The notes under the pieces are model-generated. The model searched no databases and had not been told where the DNA came from. It worked only from the letters and a program-made list of their open reading frames with translations. Of a stretch of 64,000 nucleotides of DNA, positions 36,813-43,588 are shown piece by piece (positions within the stretch are counted from its first letter, which is position 1; the number at the start of each line of letters is the position of its first letter). The position numbers were made by a program, and so were the translations under genes. This stretch comes from CALGLS01 sp965222105 (lineage in GTDB: Bacteria > Bacteroidota > Bacteroidia > Chitinophagales > Saprospiraceae). Location: contig CBDCTQ010000026.1 in assembly GCA_965222105.1 (NCBI GenBank), positions 62,001 to 126,000 on the forward strand, given 5' to 3'.

Positions 36813-37598
36813 TCATTTCTGGTTGATAAAAACGGCAGGGATCAAATACAGGCGCACAGTTGTGCCCGCATTGGGGGCACTTTCCAGTTGTACATAACCA
36901 CCATTTTTCTCCACGATGGTTTTCACCAAATACAATCCGGTACCCAAACCGCCTTTACTTACGGCCATTTTTGAAAAAGGTTTGAATATCGACTGTTTAT
37001 TTTTACTCAGATCGAAGCCCTTTCCGTTGTCGGTGATCTCCAACACCGTGTAATTGTCTTGTTGGAAGGTGTGTATGGAGATGTGCAGGGGCTCCTTATC
37101 CCGCCGGTAGGTCAGCGAATTGCTTAGCAGACAAAACAGCAGACTGAACAAGTTGAACTTGTTGTAGTAAATATCGCCTACCTCGAAAGTATTTTTAAAG
37201 ATGGGTTGGGCTTGTGAAATATCGTCGGCCAAATGAAGCTGTACTTCTTTTAAAAGGTCGGCAAAATCTATTTTTTTTCCGGAAAGGCACTCCTGATGCT
37301 GCACATTGGTCAGTTCGATCATCCGGTTGATGATCCGCTCTATCTTGAGAGCCGACGCCTTCATATGCGACAGAGCGTCTTCCTTTTCCTGCCCGTCGTA
37401 ATGCATCAACAGATTGGAATAAGCCTTGATGACCACCAGGGAAGTTCGCATATTCTGGGCAGCCGCCTGCACGATGTCCTGCACATTCCAGTTGATCTGT
37501 CCCAGTGCAAAGGTGTCTGCTTCGAGTGCCTGTATCTTTTCTTCCAACTCATCTTCAAAGCGCTTGGTCTCCAGCCGGAAGTACATCGATTTTTGCAT
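36813..37598 (-). CDS. Histidine-kinase-like protein lacking the phospho-acceptor His
   Basis: 261 residues, no membrane segment; an N-terminal coiled coil (about 5-35), an HisKA-like dimerisation pair (40-100) and a HATPase domain (115-255). In the H-box the expected S-H-E/D-x-R-T-P is AQNMRTSL, with Gln48 (codon CAG) in place of His. The ATP-binding side is intact: Asn160 in LLSNSLTYR, Asp190 in EITDNGKGFD, and the glycine lid GGLGTGLYLVKTIVEKNGG. It may bind or hydrolyse ATP but cannot autophosphorylate by the standard route. It could act as a scaffold or ATP-gated switch. The same-strand receiver-like gene follows. Confidence 0.85.
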   Translation of the reverse strand: MQKSMYFRLETKRFEDELEEKIQALEADTFALGQINWNVQDIVQAAAQNMRTSLVVIKAYSNLLMHYDGQEKEDALSHMKASALKIERIINRMIELTNVQHQECLSGKKIDFADLLKEVQLHLADDISQAQPIFKNTFEVGDIYYNKFNLFSLLFCLLSNSLTYRRDKEPLHISIHTFQQDNYTVLEITDNGKGFDLSKNKQSIFKPFSKMAVSKGGLGTGLYLVKTIVEKNGGYVQLESAPNAGTTVRLYLIPAVFINQK

Positions 37599-37944
37599 AT
37601 TAGTAGGTATTATAATTTGTTGATTGGAAGATGGTACGAAGGGAAGGAAGGTGGTGTTGCAGGATGGATCGACTTTTGGGTTCTTGGTCTGTTTGTTTCC
37701 GGGCAGCCAAGAACATCTTCGTTGCGCTTGTTGGGCCCGTCTGAGGCCGGTAGGTTAGTCGTAGCTTAATTTTTATGGAAATATATTTTGGTAGTTTTAC
37801 CCCGATAGCGATCTGGGTTGATTGGCTTGCGATTTTTGAACCCTGTTGAGCCAGGCAGGCGCAAAGGACGCAAAGTAACGCAAAGAACTTTGCGAAAAGA
37901 CATTAAAGATGTCTTTCGTAGCACTCTTTTTAAAAGCCCTTTTT
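37599..37944. other. Intergenic region with dispersed repeat
   Basis: A minus-strand frame exists here (37766-37948) but its peptide is a typical false product of the GCAAAG repeat at 37859-37894, so no gene is called. Confidence 0.5.
37859..37918. repeat. CGCAAAG direct repeats followed by a hairpin
   Basis: Three direct copies of CGCAAAG plus an inverted CTTTGCG (37859-37894), then GAAAAGACAT (37894-37903) pairing with ATGTCTTTC (37909-37917). It lies downstream of the minus-strand gene at 37945. Confidence 0.6.
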
Positions 37945-38322
37945 TCAATTCCTCAGCCGCAACAACGCTAGCGCCCCTTTCTTCAACAGATGCTCCAGGT
38001 TTTCTTCGCTGAAATGACGGTAATGGTCGTCACAAAGCAAGTCCATTACTGCCGCCATATTCTCTTCGCACAACCAGCACCTGATGATCTGCAGGCGCTT
38101 CAACTCCTGGGTTTGCTGGTTGACAAATTGCAACATTTGATCAAAATCCCGGATCAGCTTTACATCCATTCCTTCTGCAGGCATGGGAGTGGGCTTGGCC
38201 CTATCCCTATCCATAAGCTGGGCCGCACTGCAATGCGACTGGTGTTCGAGGTACTGAATCTTGGTTTCAATAATGGATAGTACATCCGACAAGGCGGAAG
38301 AGGTGGGTAGACTAGTGTTCAT
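37945..38322 (-). CDS. Small helical protein B of the degenerate two-component cluster
   Basis: 125 residues, helical, with no signal peptide; paralogue of the protein at 35568-35942 in its first 35 residues. The C-terminal half (IIRCWLCEENMAAVMDLLCD, FSEENLEHLLKKGALALLRL) differs. A perfect minus-strand -7 element stands 31 bases before the start (38353-38360), so it can head the cluster: small B, kinase-like, receiver-like, small A. Spacings of 346, 165 and 300 bases mean the four need not be one mRNA. Confidence 0.7.
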   Translation of the reverse strand: MNTSLPTSSALSDVLSIIETKIQYLEHQSHCSAAQLMDRDRAKPTPMPAEGMDVKLIRDFDQMLQFVNQQTQELKRLQIIRCWLCEENMAAVMDLLCDDHYRHFSEENLEHLLKKGALALLRLRN

Positions 38323-38352
38323 GAGTGTGGACTGTTAAAGTTGATTCGAAGA

Positions 38353-38360
38353 CAAAGGTA
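38353..38360 (-). promoter_or_regulatory. -7 promoter element for small protein B
   Basis: Minus-strand TACCTTTG, perfect TAnnTTTG, 31 bases before ATG 38322. Confidence 0.5.
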
Positions 38361-38554
38361 CTCATTTAAAAGTCATATTTCAAATTTAATAATATTTATT
38401 TTTGTACTTTAACGTTCGCCTGTCTGAATTTTTTGGCTCGACCGGTAGAAGGTTCCTCCCAAGGCAAAAAATATTTTCCCAATAAAATGAACGCTGTTTC
38501 ACCCAATCCGCTTATATTGCGGGGGGTAAGCCCAATTTCAAAAACCAATTACAC

Positions 38555-40429
38555 ATGAGTCAAATAAAAGTAAGAAGCGGCAAAGGCGTTGTCACCCTGA
38601 AAAAAAGCGGCCGCTATGTCGGACTGAAAACCAGAAAATCGAGAAGTCTCCAGGAGGAAAAATTCATTAAAAAAAAGGTATACAACAATCTGGGCGGCTT
38701 CAACATCGTCACCCTCGATAAAGCAAGCGGTGAGTCGCTCGACGATACCCTCGACAAAGTCCGTCGAAAGAAAAACGTGGAAGTTGGGACCCACGTCTAT
38801 TATCCGGAAGGAAACGCCAATCGCCCCGTCGTACCAACCGGAGAGATCTACATCATCTTTCAAGACGATACCAACGAAGAAGAACAACTCATCGTACTCG
38901 ACGAATACAAACTGGACATCGTAGAGCGCCGAAGCCCCACCACAGTGGTTGCCATCGTTACTGCCAAATCGCCCAACCCCCTCAAGGTGGCCAACGGACT
39001 GATGAACATATCCCTCGTCAAGCACGCCGAACCCGACCTGGACACTTTTGTGGAAGAATACGACTTTTACCCACCTGCCGACCATCTGCTCGCTCACCAA
39101 TGGCACCTCGAAAACAAGGGAAAAGTGGTCGATTCCAATTTCAAACTCAAAAAAGGGGCCGACGCCAAAGTCATCAACGCATGGAAACGCATGGGCAACC
39201 TCGGCTCGTCCAAGATCACCATCGCCGTAATCGATAATGGCTTCGACCTCACCCACCCCGACCTCAAGGGAAAAGTACATCGCCCCTACGATCTCTGGAC
39301 GCAATCTGCCCAGATAGAGCAGGGCGATCCCCGGTTTACCCACGGCACTCCCTGCGCCACCGTGGCCCTGGCCGCCAGCAACGGCAGCGGGATCGTAGGC
39401 GCCGCCCCGACGGCTAAATTCATGCCCATCAGCGGTACCTCCTTCAGCCTGCGGGCCACCGAACAAATGTTCGATTACTGCATCAACAACGGCGCCGACG
39501 TCATCAGTTGCAGTTGGGGTTCTACCGACCCGGCCTTCAATCTCAGCCCTCTCAAAGAAGCCGCCATCGCCAAAGCTGCCCGCAAAGGACGCAAAGGCAA
39601 AGGATGTGTGATCGTGTACGCCGTGGGTAATGACGACCTCGACTTCGTCAGTTTTTACTCCGCCCACCCCGATGTGATCGCTGTAGCCGCCTGCACCAGC
39701 AAAGACCAACACGCCTCCTACTCCAACCGCGGCCGGGAGGTCACCGTCTGCGCCCCATCCAATGGCGACTGGCCCATCATCGCCGGCCGCGCCTGGTGGG
39801 ACGAAGGCGTCTCCTGGGAGTCGGGCGAATATCGCTACTGGCGCGATGGCAAATCGCGGGGCGACCGTTACAAACACTTCGGCGGCACCTCCAGTGCTTG
39901 TCCCCTCGTGGCCGGCATCTGTGCTCTGATCCTATCCGTCAACCCCAACCTTACGGCCAAAGAAGTCAAAGACATCCTCACCTCCACCGCCGACAGGATC
40001 GGTCCCAGCTACGAATACATCAACGGCCACTCCACCAAGTATGGCTATGGCAAAGTAAACGCCGACCGTGCGATAGCCGAAGCCATTCGCCGTCGCGACG
40101 GAAACACTCCCCCCGACCCGGTAGTGGAAGAGACCATTACCAGTGGCCGGGGCATCTTCCGCTTCAACGTCCAAAAACAAGCTCCCAAAGGGTACGGCGT
40201 ACAGATCGGGGCTTTCGCCGAATATGGCAATGTGCTCATACAAGCCGAAAAGCTCCAAAACACTTTCGATGAGCCCATCATCGTAAGCATCAACGAACTC
40301 GACGGACGCACCGTCTACAAAATCGTAGTGGGGGCTTTCGCCAAAAAATCAGATGCCCAAAAACTCCATCAACGAATGCTGGCCAAAAGCGTCAAGGGTT
40401 TTGTGCGGAACATTAAAGACCTTAAGTAA
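38555..40429 (+). CDS. S8 subtilisin-like protease with C-terminal SPOR domain, no signal peptide
   Basis: 624 residues. Catalytic triad: Asp227 (AVIDNGFDLTHPDL), His263 (THGTPCATVAL), Ser446 (GGTSSACPLVAGICAL), with the oxyanion Asn in YAVGNDDLDF. Residues 1-170 form an uncharacterised N-terminal domain with an autotransporter-like prodomain look (IVTLDKASG, RSPTTVVAIVTAK), perhaps an inhibitor/foldase. A linker with TPPDPVVEETIT leads to a SPOR domain (about 545-624, GYGVQIGAFAEYGNVLIQAE, VYKIVVGAFAKKSDAQKLHQ), which normally binds denuded peptidoglycan in the periplasm. The N-terminus (MSQIKVRSGKGVV) has no hydrophobic stretch, so export is unexplained. Followed by a strong terminator. Confidence 0.9.
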   Translation: MSQIKVRSGKGVVTLKKSGRYVGLKTRKSRSLQEEKFIKKKVYNNLGGFNIVTLDKASGESLDDTLDKVRRKKNVEVGTHVYYPEGNANRPVVPTGEIYIIFQDDTNEEEQLIVLDEYKLDIVERRSPTTVVAIVTAKSPNPLKVANGLMNISLVKHAEPDLDTFVEEYDFYPPADHLLAHQWHLENKGKVVDSNFKLKKGADAKVINAWKRMGNLGSSKITIAVIDNGFDLTHPDLKGKVHRPYDLWTQSAQIEQGDPRFTHGTPCATVALAASNGSGIVGAAPTAKFMPISGTSFSLRATEQMFDYCINNGADVISCSWGSTDPAFNLSPLKEAAIAKAARKGRKGKGCVIVYAVGNDDLDFVSFYSAHPDVIAVAACTSKDQHASYSNRGREVTVCAPSNGDWPIIAGRAWWDEGVSWESGEYRYWRDGKSRGDRYKHFGGTSSACPLVAGICALILSVNPNLTAKEVKDILTSTADRIGPSYEYINGHSTKYGYGKVNADRAIAEAIRRRDGNTPPDPVVEETITSGRGIFRFNVQKQAPKGYGVQIGAFAEYGNVLIQAEKLQNTFDEPIIVSINELDGRTVYKIVVGAFAKKSDAQKLHQRMLAKSVKGFVRNIKDLK

Positions 40430-40445
40430 AGCTAGCGAGCCTAAA
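40430..40445. repeat. Dispersed GCGAGCCTAAA motif, partial copy
   Basis: AGCTAGCGAGCCTAAAT, inverted relative to 2452-2470, right behind the protease stop codon. Confidence 0.4.
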
Positions 40446-40450
40446 TAACG

Positions 40451-40486
40451 GAAAAAGCCCTAACCAATACTGGCCAGGGCTTTTTC
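40451..40486. terminator. Intrinsic terminator, both strands
   Basis: GAAAAAGCCCT (40451-40461) pairs with AGGGCTTTTTC (40476-40486). It separates the + protease from the converging small - gene. Confidence 0.85.
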
Positions 40487-40513
40487 GTAGATACATTTAT
40501 CAGAATGAGTGGG

Positions 40514-40744
40514 TTAGGCTTCCACTGCTGATTGAGCGCTGTATTTCAAAATATTCCGTATACTGGAGGGAGATGGCCGGAATCCGGCTTTGGGCAGTTC
40601 GAGATAACCGCTGAGCAGCTCTTCATAGGCCTCGTAGAGGTTCCAATCGGAGTCCATAGCGTCTTCAATGGCCATCGACTCGGCTGCGGTAGTTTCATTG
40701 TAAATGTATCGAATTAAATGGTTTGGTGTAAATTTTTGCTTCAT
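40514..40744 (-). CDS. Small conserved hypothetical protein
   Basis: 76 residues (KFTPNHLIRYIYNETTAAES, DSDWNLYEAYEELLSGYLEL, SIRNILKYS). No signal, no membrane part, mostly acidic helix with a conserved-looking SPSSIRNIL tail. I recognise this as a short family that recurs in Bacteroidota, sometimes like a truncated anti-sigma N-domain (H..RYIxxET), but without zinc ligands. It converges on the protease terminator. Function unknown. Confidence 0.7.
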   Translation of the reverse strand: MKQKFTPNHLIRYIYNETTAAESMAIEDAMDSDWNLYEAYEELLSGYLELPKAGFRPSPSSIRNILKYSAQSAVEA

Positions 40745-40853
40745 GTAACTCTTTTTGGTTAGAAAAACAAATCCTTAAATTCACCTATTAAACTAACCGT
40801 TTCTGACAATTATTGTCCCGAAGTCTTAAAAAAATTAACACCTTGCCGAGCCG

Positions 40854-41294
40854 TTATTTAATCCGAAACCACTGTTGGTTTCTGCCCATGAGCGAAACGC
40901 CGATGTACCCCCTTACTTTGAGGGTGTTATTGTCTTGCAGCCAAACGCTGCATTTGTAGGTTTTGCCGTTGGCGGGGTCCATTATTTCGCCGTAGCTCCA
41001 GTAATCTTTATAGGTTTCGAGGTCCCACATCACTACCATACCGATCAGGGGTTGGTCTTTCTTGTCGTCGGGACATTTGTCGCAGGTCGTATCTTCGGAG
41101 GCCTGCAGGAGTTTGACGATTTTGCCGTAGAGCTTGCCGTCTTCCTCAAATATTTCGACGTGCGATTTGGCCTCACCGGTCTCGTCGTCGATGGTTTTCC
41201 AGACCCCCACAGGGGAGGAGGACTGGGCTTGCAGCAGGGTGAAGCCCCCAAGCAGGCAGGCAAAAAAGAGGAAAAGTAGTCGTTTATATGTCAT
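40854..41294 (-). CDS. DUF2147 secreted protein
   Basis: 146 residues with a signal peptide (LLFLFFACLLGGFTLLQAQ). The domain opens with VGVWKTIDDETGEAKSHVEIF, then DGKLYGKIVKLL, CDKCPDDKKDQPLIGMVVMW and the ending RGYIGVSLMGRNQQWFR, which is a complete DUF2147 beta-barrel-like domain. One relative is a fatty-acid-binding-like protein; the role is otherwise unknown. Periplasmic. A minus-strand -7 element lies about 45 bases in front. Confidence 0.92.
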   Translation of the reverse strand: MTYKRLLFLFFACLLGGFTLLQAQSSSPVGVWKTIDDETGEAKSHVEIFEEDGKLYGKIVKLLQASEDTTCDKCPDDKKDQPLIGMVVMWDLETYKDYWSYGEIMDPANGKTYKCSVWLQDNNTLKVRGYIGVSLMGRNQQWFRIK

Positions 41295-41612
41295 ATTAGT
41301 TAAAACCTTGATATTGAGTGTAGTCGTTTAATCAACTACAAACTTACTGAAAAAGGAGGCAAAAAGCATCTTCTCCGCTGTTTCAGCATACCGATTTTTT
41401 ACAGAATGGATCTATCCGATGGGCAACCAAAGGCATCAAACGGGTATAGATACCAAAAAAGTGCCGATTGTTTAGCTTTGGTTGTTAAAGTTTGAAGGGA
41501 ATTACATAGGTTGGTGTAGGGGTGTTACCAAAAGGTGACTGCTGCCGACAGGGGGCATGGAAGCCGGGAATTCCGCCGGTAAAACTACTAAACTGAAAAA
41601 GTGGGTGAAATA
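41295..41612. other. Intergenic region
   Basis: 318 bp. Apart from the -7 element at 41339-41346 no gene or hairpin with T run is visible. Confidence 0.45.
41339..41346 (-). promoter_or_regulatory. -7 promoter element for the DUF2147 gene
   Basis: Minus-strand TAAGTTTG, perfect TAnnTTTG, about 45 bases before ATG 41294. Confidence 0.5.
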
Positions 41613-42161
41613 TTATTCTTTAAAGTCATTTAATAATGATAATTCCATTTCGATGCGATAAAACCATTGTTTTTGGGCTATTTTGTCGAGGCTGTGGCGC
41701 GAATGCAGGTCGTAGGCCTTTTGGTCGTGGTGCCAGTTTTCTATAAAAGCGGAAACGGTTTCCTCGAAGACAGCCTCTTCGCCACATTTGAATTGGCGGT
41801 CGGCCAATATCTTGCGCAGCTTTCGTGCGTACAGTTCTGTAATGTCGAAGTGAATCTGCTCGTGTTGGAGGTGGTGGTCGGTCCGGGCCTCTTCCTTTAC
41901 CCACGATTTTTCCTTTTCAAAATAAGCCCGAACCTTATAATTGATCAGGCCGTCTTTGCAGCCTTTGTAGTGAACAATGCCCGAAGAGGTCAGGGCAGAA
42001 ACGCTGGTATACTCGAAACGGGGGTGGCCCTTGAAGTCGGTCCACTCCAGGGGGTCGTTTTCCGACCAGTAGATGGTGTCGGGGCTGTCTTTGCCCGAAG
42101 TAAATAACAACAACAGACCGGCCGAAAGGATAAAAGGATAAAGGATATGTTTGTAATTCAT
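41613..42161 (-). CDS. Secreted putative zinc protease (DUF922-like, HEXXH)
   Basis: 182 residues, N-terminal signal-like segment (ILYPFILSAGLLLLFTSG). The core has His100-Glu-Gln-Ile-His104 in LQHEQIHFDITELYARKL, the HEXXH zinc-metallopeptidase motif, as in DUF922-type proteins, and upstream SENDPLEWTDFKG, a frequent start of that domain. A third ligand is not assigned; His in NWHHDQKAYDLHSRHSL are candidates. Expected in the periplasm or on the surface. Substrate unknown. Catalysis is inferred from the motif only. Confidence 0.75.
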   Translation of the reverse strand: MNYKHILYPFILSAGLLLLFTSGKDSPDTIYWSENDPLEWTDFKGHPRFEYTSVSALTSSGIVHYKGCKDGLINYKVRAYFEKEKSWVKEEARTDHHLQHEQIHFDITELYARKLRKILADRQFKCGEEAVFEETVSAFIENWHHDQKAYDLHSRHSLDKIAQKQWFYRIEMELSLLNDFKE

Positions 42162-42240
42162 AGGATCAAATCATTGATAAAAAGTTTGGAATTCGATAAA
42201 AACTAGATTAGATAGAGGTGTGTCTGGTATGAGCGATATG

Positions 42241-42570
42241 TTATTCGGAAAGTTGCTCCGAAGGATCCCAGAAATGCTGGTCGAAAAATTTCACTTTGTC
42301 GTTCTCCACGATCACGCCCTCGCTTTCGAGGAGTTCCTGCATCATGGTTGGAGAAGGAAAAAAGCGGCGCCCGCTCAACTCTCCTTTCCTGTTGACCACC
42401 CGGTGAGCAGGTACCCCTTCCGACAGCGAGCTCTTGTTGAGGGCCCACCCCACCATTCGGGCCGAACCCAATGCCAGATAATCGGCAATGGCGCCATAGG
42501 TACTCACACATCCGCGCGGGATCAATTTGGTCACTTCAAAAACCTGGTGATAGTAATGCTGATCTTTCAT
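42241..42570 (-). CDS. Alkyltransferase-like (ATL/MGMT-family) DNA-binding protein
   Basis: 109 residues from ATG 42570, chosen because a perfect minus-strand -7 element lies at 42597-42604, inside the longer frame (to 42723). The DNA-binding half of O6-methylguanine methyltransferases is present: IPRGCVSTYGAIADYLALG with the Tyr of the base-flipping pair and SARMVGWALN with the Arg finger. The active-site PCHR is PAHRVV, Cys replaced by Ala, so it cannot accept an alkyl group. ATL proteins bind alkylated guanine and hand it to nucleotide excision repair. Divergent from the TrpF-like gene. Confidence 0.85.
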   Translation of the reverse strand: MKDQHYYHQVFEVTKLIPRGCVSTYGAIADYLALGSARMVGWALNKSSLSEGVPAHRVVNRKGELSGRRFFPSPTMMQELLESEGVIVENDKVKFFDQHFWDPSEQLSE

Positions 42571-42596
42571 AGGCAGGTACAACAGTTGGTATCTGC

Positions 42597-42604
42597 CAAA
42601 TTTA
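42597..42604 (-). promoter_or_regulatory. -7 promoter element for the ATL gene
   Basis: Minus-strand TAAATTTG, 27 bases before ATG 42570; supports that start. Confidence 0.5.
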
Positions 42605-42777
42605 ACTAATTTTGCTTCACCTCGTCCTTCTTTTCTATTTAAATTTTGCAAATAGCATGCCTCTATACAGATCAGAAACGACGACAACTGGAATGAAAGC
42701 ATAATATAGGGAAAACCCGGCATAGTTCAAAATCATATTTATATTTTTTTTCTTTGTTTTAAATCGCTGTCGCTAAA

Positions 42778-43413
42778 ATGCTCAAAACAACTGTTTTTGC
42801 AGGTCACATCACCAACCTCACCGACGCCCGGTATTTTGCCGCCCGGGGTGCCCAATACCTTAGCTTCGACCTCGACGAGGAGATGGACACCTTCATCAGC
42901 CCCCAACAACTGGCTGCCATCAAAGAATGGGTCAGCGGTCCAAAGATCGTTGGTGCATTCAGAACGGCCTCCCCCAACGGGATCGTTGCGGCAGCCAAAT
43001 TGCTTCAACTCGATTTGGTGCAAACCACTTCCACCCTTTCGGAAAATGAAATCACAGCCCTGGAGGTGCCGGTAATCCGGGAGTCGTTCGTCGAACAGTT
43101 GGAATATCTTCCACGGCTGCATGAACAATTGTCCGTTTCGGCAGCCCCTTTTGAAATTCTCCATTTTCATGGAAATGACCTGAGCTGGGATCTTATTCAG
43201 GCCAACGAATTTGCCGCAAGGCTGCTGAAGGAATATTGTTCCCAATTTCAGCTCCTGCTCCATCTCCCTCACCAACCCGGACAAATCACAGATATCGTCG
43301 ATCAATTACAACCACATGGTCTTTACGTACAAGGCGGCGCAGAAGAAAAAACGGGCTTCAAATCATTCGATGAGCTTGATGAACTTTTTGATGTACTGGA
43401 GCTGGAAGAATAA
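42778..43413 (+). CDS. TrpF-like beta/alpha-barrel protein without catalytic Cys
   Basis: 211 residues. VFAGHITNLTDARYFAARGA aligns with the phosphoribosylanthranilate isomerase start KxCGxTxxxDAxxxxxxGA, except that the catalytic Cys is Ala8. EILHFHGNDLSWDLI matches the strand-5/6 VQLHGDE motif, and the C-terminal QPHGLYVQGGAE-like phosphate-loop region is degenerate. No tryptophan genes are nearby. So this is a TrpF-fold protein that probably lacks isomerase activity; a moonlighting or structural role is inference. Its start is 207 bases from the divergent ATL gene. Confidence 0.75.
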   Translation: MLKTTVFAGHITNLTDARYFAARGAQYLSFDLDEEMDTFISPQQLAAIKEWVSGPKIVGAFRTASPNGIVAAAKLLQLDLVQTTSTLSENEITALEVPVIRESFVEQLEYLPRLHEQLSVSAAPFEILHFHGNDLSWDLIQANEFAARLLKEYCSQFQLLLHLPHQPGQITDIVDQLQPHGLYVQGGAEEKTGFKSFDELDELFDVLELEE

Positions 43414-43588
43414 CAGAATACCAGCCTTGTTTTATCGCAAATTTTACCATTCGTCGAATTTTTGCTGTGCTTTCGCCCAAAACGCTTAATTTCCCCACGG
43501 CAAAAAGATTTTTATTACAGATTTATTGCAGGAGCAATTAATAATCAATCAATAATTGTTCATTCATTCATCCTCCATCTCACTGTTT

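Noticed and set aside
36813..37598. Functional classical histidine kinase
   Set aside because: The H-box codon is CAG (Gln), read directly from the strand, so the usual autophosphorylation site is missing.
37766..37948. 60-residue minus-strand ORF
   Set aside because: Encoded mostly by the CGCAAAG repeat and hairpin; typical false ORF of a dispersed repeat.
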